64,000 nucleotides of DNA, taken from positions 989,955 to 1,053,954 of the forward strand of contig NZ_RBWY01000001.1 of assembly GCF_003634275.1 (NCBI RefSeq), in the 5' to 3' direction. Origin of the DNA: Orbus hercynius. Its GTDB lineage: Bacteria; Pseudomonadota; Gammaproteobacteria; Enterobacterales; Orbaceae. The notes beneath the pieces are model-generated. The model was not told where the DNA came from. It saw nothing but the letters and a program-made list of their open reading frames with translations, and searched no databases. The position numbers were made by a program, and so were the translations under genes. This document shows positions 56,746 to 64,000 of the stretch, piece by piece. Each line of letters begins with the position of its first letter. Position 1 is the stretch's first letter.

Positions 56746-58104
56746 ATGAGTAAAACTGTTAATGCAGAAAAATCCAGTCCAGACGGGCAAAAAAATAAAT
56801 TCTGGCCGACGGGATGGTGGGGATGGTTAGATAACTATAAAATCGGTGTAATTCCATTGCCGCTTTTTATTATCGCCGGCATCCTTATTTTTGCAGAAGT
56901 TTATTACACAGGAAAACTACCATCTGACATCGTTGTTATGGTCGTGACTTGTGCTTTCTTTGGTTTCTTATGTGGTGAATTTGGTAAACGCTTACCTATC
57001 GTTGGAAAAATGGGCGCAGCTGCAATTTGTGCAACCTTTATTCCGTCAGCTTTAGTCTATTATGGTTGGTTACCAGCGCCAATCGTTGAAGCAACAACAA
57101 AATTCTATAAAGATACGCATATTCTTTACTTATATATCTGCTGTATTATCGTCGGTAGCATCATGAGTATGGATCGCCGCACTTTAATTCAAGGCTTTTT
57201 GCGTATTTTCGTACCAATGGCTTGTGGCGAAATCGTCGGCATGATAGTTGGTGTGGGCATGGGCGTATTATTAGGTCTTTCTCCTTTCGAAACATTCTTC
57301 TTCTTAGTACTGCCGATTATGGCTGGTGGTGTTGGTGAAGGTGCGATTCCATTATCAATCGGTTATGCAGCAATTTTAGGTATGGACCAAGGCGATGCGT
57401 TAGGTCGCGTATTACCAATTGTGATGCTTGGTGGATTAACCGGTATTGTCTGTGGTGGCGTACTTAACCGCTTAGGTAAAATGTATCCACACTTAACTGG
57501 TAATGGCAAACTTATGCCGTCAGATGGCAAAGAAGAGACATCAGCAACAAAAGAAAAAGCTGAACTCACTAACGACGTAACCGTATTTGCATCGGGTGTG
57601 TTACTTGCCGCAATGCTTTACATGGTTGGTATGATTGGCCATAAATTAGTTGGTTTACCCGCGCCAGTTGGTATGCTATTTGCTGCGGTTATTGTTAAAC
57701 TAACGCATGGTGTATCACCCAAAATTCTTGGTGGCTCACAAGTCGTTTACAAATTCTTTCAAACCTCAGTAACGTATCCAATTCTATTTGCGGTCGGTGT
57801 TGCAATTACACCTTGGCACAGAATTGTTGAAGCATTTACGATTGTCAACATCATCGTTATCGTTTGTACAGTGGTTTCACTTGTTGCAACAGGTTTCTTT
57901 GTAGCGAAAAAACTCGGTATGTACCCAATTGATGCAGCCGTTATCTCTTGTTGCCAAAGTGGTCAAGGTGGTACTGGTGACGTTGCAATCTTAACTGCAG
58001 CAGAAAGAATGGAATTAATGCCATTTGCACAAATCGCAACGCGAATTGGTGGCGCAATCAATGTTTCAGTTTCACTATTGATTTTAGGCAACTTCCTAGT
58101 CTAA
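56746..58104 (+). CDS. citS: Citrate/sodium symporter CitS (2-hydroxycarboxylate transporter family)
   Basis: CitS imports citrate with Na+. The 452-residue protein has 11 or so membrane helices and both re-entrant-loop signatures of the 2HCT family: the GG motif MAGGVGEGAIPLS in the first half and CCQSGQGGTGDV in the second. It also keeps the substrate-site Arg in ATRIGGAINV near the C-terminus. GGGGA precedes the ATG at 56746. It is the first gene of the plus-strand citrate operon. Confidence 0.95.
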   Translation: MSKTVNAEKSSPDGQKNKFWPTGWWGWLDNYKIGVIPLPLFIIAGILIFAEVYYTGKLPSDIVVMVVTCAFFGFLCGEFGKRLPIVGKMGAAAICATFIPSALVYYGWLPAPIVEATTKFYKDTHILYLYICCIIVGSIMSMDRRTLIQGFLRIFVPMACGEIVGMIVGVGMGVLLGLSPFETFFFLVLPIMAGGVGEGAIPLSIGYAAILGMDQGDALGRVLPIVMLGGLTGIVCGGVLNRLGKMYPHLTGNGKLMPSDGKEETSATKEKAELTNDVTVFASGVLLAAMLYMVGMIGHKLVGLPAPVGMLFAAVIVKLTHGVSPKILGGSQVVYKFFQTSVTYPILFAVGVAITPWHRIVEAFTIVNIIVIVCTVVSLVATGFFVAKKLGMYPIDAAVISCCQSGQGGTGDVAILTAAERMELMPFAQIATRIGGAINVSVSLLILGNFLV

Positions 58105-58128
58105 CTCTTAATCTTGACAATAACACAC

Positions 58129-58171
58129 TATGCTAACGCACCATTAACCGCAAGGACGCTGCGTTAGCATA
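58129..58171 (+). other. Perfect 12-bp inverted repeat between citS and the FAH gene
   Basis: TATGCTAACGCA (58129-58140) pairs exactly with TGCGTTAGCATA (58160-58171) across a 19-base loop. There is no T-run after it. It is best read as an intra-operon mRNA hairpin that could protect the citS message or set the ratio of transporter to lyase transcripts. Confidence 0.7.
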
Positions 58172-58190
58172 TCAGATACAAAGGCATTAT

Positions 58191-59030
58191 ATGAAATTTA
58201 TTAGTTATCTTTTAGCAAATAATCCAAGTTACGGCATCTTAACCACTAACGGTATTATTGACCTAAAATCACTAATGGGCGATCGCTATCCTGATCTTAA
58301 ATCTCTAATCAGTTGCCCAGCTGGCTTAGCACACGTTAAAACACTTAACCAAACACCAGCAACCGTTGATCCTCGTTATGTTACTTACTTACCTGTCATT
58401 CCTAATCCAAATAAAATTATTTGTGCGGGTATGAATTATGCAGATAAACGCAAAGAGTTTGATGCACAAGATCAAGCTGTTACACTATTTGTTCGCTTTG
58501 CTGACACCCAAGTCGGTCACTTATCTCCGGTACTTAAACCAAGTATTACTGAAGAGTTCGACTATGAAGGTGAGCTCGCCATTATTATTGGTAAACCGTG
58601 TTTCAAAGTTTCAAAACAAGAGGCACCAAACTACATCGCCGGCTACAGCTGTTATATGGATGGCTCGGTACGTGACTGGCAACATACTTGGTTTACTGCA
58701 GGTAAAAACTGGCCAAAAACTGGCGCGTTAGGGCCTTGCTTAACCACGCAAGACGAAATTGATGATTTTGACGCCCTATCTATCCGTACTTATTTAAATA
58801 AACAAATGGTACAAAACGACGTGTTAGGCAACATGGTGCATAAAGTCGAAGATATTGTCTCTTACATCAGTACCTTTACTCAACTTTCACCTGGCGATGT
58901 CATTTTAACAGGCTCACCTGGCGGCGTTGGTAAAAAACGCACACCACCACTATTTATGAAACCTGGCGATGTTATTGAAGTTGAAATTGAAAAAATTGGT
59001 CATTTAATTAATACCATTGTAGCTGAATAA
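58191..59030 (+). CDS. Fumarylacetoacetate hydrolase (FAH) family protein, possible oxaloacetate decarboxylase
   Basis: A 279-residue FAH-fold enzyme. The metal ligands are visible as EFDYEGELAIIIGK (two Glu) and GYSCYMDGSVRDWQ (Asp), with the lysine-containing FTAGKNWPKTGALGP and the closing LTGSPGGVG. The family includes 5-carboxymethyl-2-hydroxymuconate isomerases, acylpyruvases and oxaloacetate decarboxylases (FAHD1 type). No catechol or homoprotocatechuate genes are near. It stands between citS and citC, three bases before citC, where oxaloacetate made by citrate lyase must be removed. Decarboxylation of oxaloacetate is therefore the best inference. Confidence 0.85.
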   Translation: MKFISYLLANNPSYGILTTNGIIDLKSLMGDRYPDLKSLISCPAGLAHVKTLNQTPATVDPRYVTYLPVIPNPNKIICAGMNYADKRKEFDAQDQAVTLFVRFADTQVGHLSPVLKPSITEEFDYEGELAIIIGKPCFKVSKQEAPNYIAGYSCYMDGSVRDWQHTWFTAGKNWPKTGALGPCLTTQDEIDDFDALSIRTYLNKQMVQNDVLGNMVHKVEDIVSYISTFTQLSPGDVILTGSPGGVGKKRTPPLFMKPGDVIEVEIEKIGHLINTIVAE

Positions 59031-59033
59031 ATT

Positions 59034-60068
59034 ATGCAAGATAAATCAATATCATTTAAAACCGTCTCATTACAAAAAGATGAGTCTGTTTTAAACGCAA
59101 TCAAACATCTTTTAGCATTGGTTGATCTGAGTTTAGATAACCATGTTAATGACTTTGTTGTTGGTTATGTAGAACAACAAATTGTTGCTTGTGCTGGACT
59201 TGATCATAACATTATTAAGTGTGTTGCTGTGCATCCCGATTATCAAGGCAGTCAGCTCACACTAAAACTTATCAATACAGTGATTGATTTAGCTGACGAA
59301 AAAAATCAGCATCATCTTTTTCTCTATACCAAACCAGACAATGTGCCATTTTTTAAAAGTTGTGGCTTTTATCCTCTCGTCAAAATAGACGAGACGGTAA
59401 CCTTAATGGAAAATACCCCCGTGGGTATTAACCATTACTGCCAAAAACTCGCTCAGCATAAAAAAGTCGGCACATGCGGTGCCATCGTCATGAATGCCAA
59501 TCCATTTACACGTGGACACCTTTATTTGGTGGAGCTGGCAGCAAAAACCGTTGATTGGCTTTATATTTTTGTTGTTGAAGAAGATGCGTCTTTATTTCCA
59601 ACGGCAATTAGGCATCAACTTGTCAAACAAGGTGTGAGTCACTTAGGCAATGTCTCCGTTTTTCTGGGTTCTGAGTATATGGTTTCAAAAGCCACATTTC
59701 CGTCATATTTTCTTAAAGATCAAACCCTGATTGAACAAACGTATATGGCCATCGATTTGTTACTATTTAGAGAATATATTGCCCCTGCGTTAACCATTAG
59801 TGTCCGCTTTGTTGGGACTGAGCCGCGCAGTGAATTAACCAATGCTTACAATCAAGCAATGCCGTATTGGCTCGAACAAAAGGCGTTATCAACAGCGCCG
59901 ATAATCAAAGTGATTGAGATACCCAGAGTCACTGCCAGCAATGATGTGATTTCAGCATCACGCGTGAGAGCATTACTCGCACAAAAGCGTTATCAAGAGG
60001 TCTATGACTTAGTGCCGAAATCGACATGGTCATACCTCCAACAACATTATGTGATTGAAGATAAATAG
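59034..60068 (+). CDS. citC: [Citrate (pro-3S)-lyase] ligase CitC
   Basis: CitC acetylates the thiol of the lyase prosthetic group with acetate and ATP, turning the enzyme on. The 344-residue product has an N-terminal GNAT-like domain (about 1-120: VVGYVEQQIVACAGLD, CVAVHPDYQG) and a C-terminal nucleotidyltransferase domain (VMNANPFTRGHLYLVELA, about 155-320). It begins the citCDEF block. Confidence 0.95.
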   Translation: MQDKSISFKTVSLQKDESVLNAIKHLLALVDLSLDNHVNDFVVGYVEQQIVACAGLDHNIIKCVAVHPDYQGSQLTLKLINTVIDLADEKNQHHLFLYTKPDNVPFFKSCGFYPLVKIDETVTLMENTPVGINHYCQKLAQHKKVGTCGAIVMNANPFTRGHLYLVELAAKTVDWLYIFVVEEDASLFPTAIRHQLVKQGVSHLGNVSVFLGSEYMVSKATFPSYFLKDQTLIEQTYMAIDLLLFREYIAPALTISVRFVGTEPRSELTNAYNQAMPYWLEQKALSTAPIIKVIEIPRVTASNDVISASRVRALLAQKRYQEVYDLVPKSTWSYLQQHYVIEDK

Positions 60069-60078
60069 GTGAATATTT

Positions 60079-60366
60079 ATGAAAATAATTAAAAGTGCTT
60101 TAGCTGGCACATTGGAATCCAGTGATTTGCTGGTCAAAGTCGAGCCTCATGATAGGTTAGAAATTGTCATCAATAGTGATGTGAATAAACAATTTGGCCA
60201 ACAAATTCGCCAAGTCGTTGAAGATACCTTAGCCCGTTTAGAGGTTAAGCAAGGTCTTATCATTATTGATGATAAAGGCGCCTTAGATTGCGTCATTACA
60301 GCAAGAGTGCAAATTGCAATATCAAGAGCGGCAGCAGAAAAAGCACAGTGGAGCCAATTACTATGA
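60079..60366 (+). CDS. citD: Citrate lyase acyl carrier protein CitD (gamma subunit)
   Basis: CitD carries the phosphoribosyl-dephospho-CoA group. The 95-residue product has the attachment serine S14 in [15 protein letters not shown], as in Klebsiella CitD. Its stop overlaps the citE start in ATGA at 60363-60366, coupling the two subunits. CitX and CitG encoded nearby make and attach the cofactor. Confidence 0.96.
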   Translation: MKIIKSALAGTLESSDLLVKVEPHDRLEIVINSDVNKQFGQQIRQVVEDTLARLEVKQGLIIIDDKGALDCVITARVQIAISRAAAEKAQWSQLL

Positions 60367-61244
60367 AAAAATTAAGACGCAGTATGTTATTTTTACCGGG
60401 TTCAAATGCCGCAATGTTATCAACATCATTTGTCTATCAACCTGACTCTATTATGTTCGATCTTGAAGATGCGGTCTCCATTAAAGAAAAAGACTCTGCT
60501 CGCTTACTTGTCGTACAGACATTAAAACTGGGTATCTATCAAAAAATGGGTATCGAAACGGTTGTAAGAATTAATGCATTAGATACTCCATTTGGCCTTG
60601 ATGACGTAGAAGCCGTTGTTCGTGCTGGTGTTGATGTAGTGCGTTTGCCAATGACCCACAGTGCTGAAGATGTTCATCAATTAGAAGCGCATATTGAACG
60701 AATTGAAAACGAAATTGGACGTAAAGTCGGTTCAACTAAGATTATTGCCGCGATTGAATCTGCCGCTGGTGTGGTTAATGCGGTCTCTATCGCCCAATCA
60801 ACGCCACGAATGATAGCCATTGCCCTTGCTGCTTTCGATTATTTAGTCGATATGCAGACAGAGCGCGGTGATGGTACCGAACTATTTTATGCTCGCTGCG
60901 CCGTTTTACATGCCGCTAGAGTCGCTAAAATTGACGCATTTGATGTGGTTTATTCTAACATTAATGATGATGAAGGTTTTTTACGTGAAGTAAAATTAAT
61001 CAAACAACTTGGCTTCAATGGCAAATCATTAATTAATCCGAGACAAATCGAGTTACTGCATAACGCTTATGCACCAACACAAAAAGACGTCGACCATGCG
61101 CAAGAAATCGTAGACGCAGCGATAGAAGGTGAGAAAAAAGGTCTGGGCGTTGTGTCGCTCAATGGCAAAATGATCGATGGGCCAATTATTACTCGCGCCA
61201 AAGCGGTAATTGAATTAGCCAAAATGTCTGGTGTTCGTCGGTAA
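60363..61244 (+). CDS. citE: Citrate lyase beta subunit CitE (citryl-ACP lyase)
   Basis: CitE cleaves citryl-ACP to oxaloacetate and acetyl-ACP. The 293-residue TIM-barrel protein begins [15 protein letters not shown] and has [17 protein letters not shown] (Mg-binding acidic residues), [15 protein letters not shown] and [15 protein letters not shown]. The ATG at 60363 is chosen because it gives the family start and overlaps the citD stop; an open frame beginning inside citD is not the gene start. Confidence 0.96.
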   Translation: MKKLRRSMLFLPGSNAAMLSTSFVYQPDSIMFDLEDAVSIKEKDSARLLVVQTLKLGIYQKMGIETVVRINALDTPFGLDDVEAVVRAGVDVVRLPMTHSAEDVHQLEAHIERIENEIGRKVGSTKIIAAIESAAGVVNAVSIAQSTPRMIAIALAAFDYLVDMQTERGDGTELFYARCAVLHAARVAKIDAFDVVYSNINDDEGFLREVKLIKQLGFNGKSLINPRQIELLHNAYAPTQKDVDHAQEIVDAAIEGEKKGLGVVSLNGKMIDGPIITRAKAVIELAKMSGVRR

Positions 61245-61262
61245 GCATAAGGAATAAATAGC

Positions 61263-62783
61263 ATGACTAAACATATTGATATACTGGCATCACAATATCC
61301 ACAACTTGGTGCCTTAACCCCTTTTACTGGCGCCAATACAACCACGCCTTATTTAGCGGATATTAAACAAAAACACGAACGTAAGCTCTGTCAATCTATT
61401 GAAGATAGCATTAAGCAGTGCCAACTACGTGATGGAATGACAATCTCCTTTCACCATGCATTTCGTGAAGGGGATAAAATTATCAACTTAGTAATGGATA
61501 TTATTGCCAAAATGGGCATCAAAGATCTCACGTTAGCATCGAGTTCATTGTTATCGTGCAATACACCACTGATTGAACATATTAAATCAGGCGTCATTAC
61601 CCAAATTTATACCTCTGGTATGCGTGGTAAATTAGCCGAAGCGATTTCTCATGGTTTAATGAAAAATCCGGTACATATCCATTCACATGGTGGACGCGTT
61701 AAATTAATCCAATCAGGTGAAATTAATATTGATATCGCCTTTTTAGCGGTCTCAACCAGCGATGAGTTTGGTAATGCCAATGGCGTATCAGGCACATCAC
61801 GCTGTGGTTCACTAGGTTATGCCATGGTTGATGCGCAATATGCGAAAAAAGTGGTATTACTGGCTGAAAATATTGTGGCGTTCCCCAATCATCCAGCGAG
61901 CATTAAGCAAGATCAAGCTGATTATATTGTCAAAGTCGATGAAGTGGGTGACCCAACTAAAATCAGCGTGGGGGCGGCTCGTATTACCAGTAATCCACGT
62001 GAATTAATGATTGCCAAATATGCGGCAAGCGTCATTGAGCACTCTGGCTATTTTAAAGATGGTTTCTCAATTCAAACAGGCTCAGGGGCATCATCAACCG
62101 CCGCAACCCGTTTTTTAGAAGATAAAATGGTAGCGCAAAATATCACCGCGAGTTTTGCTTTAGGGGGCATCACGCAAAGTATTGTTGATTTGCATGAAAA
62201 AGGCCTAATCAAAACCTTACTTGATACGCAAAGCTTTGATAATGCTGCAGGTGATTCATTAGCTAAAAATCCAAATCATATCGAGATCTCAACCAATGTC
62301 TATGCCAACCCGGCTTCAAAAGCAGCTTGCTGTGATCAACTTGATGTGGTGATTTTAAGTGCACTTGAAATCGATTTGAATTTTAATGTTAACGTATTAA
62401 CCGGTTCTGATGGCATTATGCGCGGCGCTTCAGGGGGGCACTGTGATACCGCCGCGAGTGCCAATTTAACCATTATTGTTGCACCATTAATCCGTAGCCG
62501 AATTCCAACCGTGATTAATAAAGTGACCACAATCATTACGCCTGGCGAAAGTGTTGATGTTTTAGTGACCGACCATGGTATTGCCGTTAACCCAGCTCGC
62601 CCTGAAATCGCTGAACGCCTAACCGCAGCAGGCTTACCGGTAATGACGATTGATGAACTTTATCAACGCGCTATTAATCTAACTGGTGAACCAACACCAT
62701 TAGAATTTGACGATAAAATTGTTGGTGTCATCCGTTACCGTGATGGTTCAGTCATTGATGTCGTTAGACAAATTAAAGCATAA
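61263..62783 (+). CDS. citF: Citrate lyase alpha subunit CitF (citrate:acetyl-ACP transferase)
   Basis: CitF exchanges acetyl for citryl on CitD. The 506-residue product begins near FTGANTTTPYLADIKQKHERK. It has the CoA-transferase segments SFHHAFREGDKIINLVMDII, HSHGGRVKLIQSGE and the glycine-rich GSDGIMRGASGGHCDTA. E. coli CitF has 510 residues. AAGGA lies before the ATG. A strong terminator follows it. Confidence 0.96.
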   Translation: MTKHIDILASQYPQLGALTPFTGANTTTPYLADIKQKHERKLCQSIEDSIKQCQLRDGMTISFHHAFREGDKIINLVMDIIAKMGIKDLTLASSSLLSCNTPLIEHIKSGVITQIYTSGMRGKLAEAISHGLMKNPVHIHSHGGRVKLIQSGEINIDIAFLAVSTSDEFGNANGVSGTSRCGSLGYAMVDAQYAKKVVLLAENIVAFPNHPASIKQDQADYIVKVDEVGDPTKISVGAARITSNPRELMIAKYAASVIEHSGYFKDGFSIQTGSGASSTAATRFLEDKMVAQNITASFALGGITQSIVDLHEKGLIKTLLDTQSFDNAAGDSLAKNPNHIEISTNVYANPASKAACCDQLDVVILSALEIDLNFNVNVLTGSDGIMRGASGGHCDTAASANLTIIVAPLIRSRIPTVINKVTTIITPGESVDVLVTDHGIAVNPARPEIAERLTAAGLPVMTIDELYQRAINLTGEPTPLEFDDKIVGVIRYRDGSVIDVVRQIKA

Positions 62784-62813
62784 CAATGATTGCTTTACGG
62801 TCAATAACACCTA

Positions 62814-62844
62814 AAATGATAGGCATACTGCCTATCATTTTTTT
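62814..62844 (+). terminator. Rho-independent terminator between citF and citX
   Basis: AAATGATAGGCA (62814-62825) and TGCCTATCATTT (62829-62840) form a perfect 12-bp stem with a three-base loop followed by further T. It lies 30 bases after citF and 20 before citX, so citX would be expressed by read-through. Confidence 0.85.
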
Positions 62845-62863
62845 ATGCTGATACGGAATTAAT

Positions 62864-63409
62864 ATGACTCATCATACCTTACCAGATATCCGCCCTATTA
62901 CGCTGCATGAACTATTAGATGCAAAAGAAAAGCGCGTTGCTTTACAACATCGCTTACTAAAACAATATCGGTTACCGCTAATCTCCTTAACGATTACGCT
63001 ACCCGGTGCCGTTAAACTAAATGGCTGCGCCCTATTTTTATTCCGGCAAGCTCAGCAGCAAATTATTCAATATTACCAACAGCATCACATTACCTGCCTT
63101 AAAACGATTGAACACATTCAAGCAACTGGCTCTGAAGGTTTTTTTGTCTTAGATATGCCAGAATTGAGCTTAAAACAAGCGTGTATTGATCTAGAACAGC
63201 AGCATCCTTTAGGCCGTCTTTGGGATATTGATGTGTTATCGCCGGCTACATTAACGAGTATTTCAAGAACCCAGCTTGGTTACCCGCCTCGCCAGTGCCT
63301 GATTTGTGATAATAATGCTAAAATCTGTGGCCGAGCACGTACGCATTCCCTTGATGAGCTCAACCAAACAATCATGACCCTTGCCACACAACACGGTTAT
63401 CGCGCTTAA
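62864..63409 (+). CDS. citX: Apo-citrate lyase phosphoribosyl-dephospho-CoA transferase CitX
   Basis: CitX links the CitG product to CitD Ser14. The 181-residue product has LLDAKEKRVALQHRLL, the LPGAVKLNG segment, LGRLWDIDVL with the metal-binding acidic pair, and the C-terminal PPRQCLICDNNAKICGRARTHS typical of the family. It is the last gene of the citrate operon, behind the terminator. Confidence 0.95.
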   Translation: MTHHTLPDIRPITLHELLDAKEKRVALQHRLLKQYRLPLISLTITLPGAVKLNGCALFLFRQAQQQIIQYYQQHHITCLKTIEHIQATGSEGFFVLDMPELSLKQACIDLEQQHPLGRLWDIDVLSPATLTSISRTQLGYPPRQCLICDNNAKICGRARTHSLDELNQTIMTLATQHGYRA

Positions 63410-63616
63410 GTGGCAAGGAATTGCCATTATTACTGTGCTTTATTTCATCTTTGATCAAACTCTCACTAAGTAAACAATGAGCCATCATCGTATAAAGAAT
63501 TTGTATACGAGTTATTTAACTTGGATTAGCGCAATTTAATGATCGTTGTCCAAGTAATGGGCTAAATGAGTATTGTATGCGTATCAATACTTTTATCGTC
63601 AATATCTATCTGGCGA
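63410..63616. other. Intergenic region between citX and the VWA gene
   Basis: 207 bases between two convergent genes. I see no gene and no clear terminator hairpin here. Confidence 0.4.
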
Positions 63617-64000
63617 TTAATTGAATTCAATCACTTCTTGCTCATTATCTGTCATGATATTAAATAAAATATCTTTTAGATCTTCAATATTGGGGGAATA
63701 AAAAATATTGTTCTGGCCAGTACATTCAGCCCAGCGCTTAACATGTTTTTTATGCGCCCCTTTTGAAGCAAGCATAATAAAATAAATATTCACTTTTTTG
63801 GTATTTGGTGAATAAAGTTTATAACTATTAGGATCTTTGACTTTGTCACAAATCTGATATTTATCCATAAACACATCACGCATCTTTATATTACTATTAT
63901 CACCGCCGTCAGAAATTAAGATAATCGCTTTATTTTCTGATTTACCTTTAGTTATAACAGGAACTGCACGCATAAAACCTGACATTGATTCAGTCAAGCC
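63617..64000 (-). CDS. Von Willebrand factor A domain protein, C-terminal part (possibly TadG-like)
   Basis: The last 127 or so residues of a protein whose N-terminus lies beyond the window. It contains the VWA segment GLTESMSGFMRAVP, KAIILISDGGDNSN with the central strand, and a final Rossmann-type part (VNIYFIMLASKGAHKKHVKRWAECTG, then IFYSPNIEDLKDILFNIM). The pattern of a VWA domain with a C-terminal cysteine-containing AECTG end resembles TadG/TadE-type pilus assembly proteins, but the N-terminal membrane anchor cannot be seen. The frame is open to the window edge; a TTG near 63997 is not its start. Confidence 0.75.
   Translation of the reverse strand, partial: GLTESMSGFMRAVPVITKGKSENKAIILISDGGDNSNIKMRDVFMDKYQICDKVKDPNSYKLYSPNTKKVNIYFIMLASKGAHKKHVKRWAECTGQNNIFYSPNIEDLKDILFNIMTDNEQEVIEFN

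Noticed and set aside
60288-60362. Longer CitE start inside citD
   Set aside because: The extension is read in another frame of citD and does not match CitE; the ATG at 60363 overlaps the citD stop and gives the family N-terminus.

Overview
The window is a chromosomal segment of an AT-rich gammaproteobacterium. Many small gene blocks keep the Escherichia coli order (ruvC-yebC-nudB-aspS; topA next to cysB; ybjN-potFGHI beside grxA; tsaB-yoaA; ycfH-hinT-lpoB-nagZ; lapB-lapA-pgpB-ribA), but the blocks are shuffled relative to each other and the sequence is AT-rich. This suggests a lineage near Enterobacterales/Pasteurellales, perhaps an Orbaceae-type gut symbiont. That placement is inference and was not tested.

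Layout. 1-5805: DNA repair and translation genes, all on the minus strand: ruvB (cut by the window edge), ruvA with an SOS box, a membrane protein, ruvC, yebC, nudB, aspS. 6149-9531: a membrane-fusion protein with two ABC-2 permeases and no ATPase. 9706-12261: a cysteine hydrolase, moeB and dusC, with a small gene remnant between the first two. 12262-12887: no protein gene, but a textbook FNR-dependent promoter that would make a small RNA of about 135 nt ending in a Rho-independent terminator. 12888-22286: a complete minimal type I-F CRISPR-Cas system of the I-F2 (I-Fv) kind. It has an array of 42 repeats and 41 spacers transcribed on the minus strand, then cas6f, cas5fv, cas7fv, cas2-3 and cas1. 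There is no csy1/cas8f and no conventional csy2.

22788-37855: glk, corA, cysB, topA, matP, the putrescine transporter potFGHI, ybjN, grxA, tsaB and yoaA. 37939-49940: a surface-polysaccharide region holding GT2, acetyltransferase, sugar aminotransferase, GT8, rmlA, rmlB and two GT9 genes. The last part runs without a visible break into an operon that begins with ycfH-hinT-lpoB-nagZ and also holds a TyrR-type regulator lacking its ACT domain. 50047-53200: lapB, lapA, pgpB, ribA.

53300-63409: a citrate-fermentation locus: citG, the citAB two-component system, the citrate carrier citS, a fumarylacetoacetate-hydrolase-family enzyme that may replace the missing oxaloacetate decarboxylase, then citC, citD, citE, citF and citX. 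Citrate enters by CitS and is sensed by CitA. Citrate lyase (CitDEF), activated by CitC, CitG and CitX, splits it to acetate and oxaloacetate. At the right edge is part of a von Willebrand factor A domain protein.

The most interesting items are the I-F2 system and its array history (two spacer pairs sampling variants of the same targets), a pair of degenerate repeats in inverted orientation upstream of cas1, the FNR-controlled small RNA candidate beside the array, extra membrane segments on both PotH and PotI, and the FAH enzyme inside the citrate operon.
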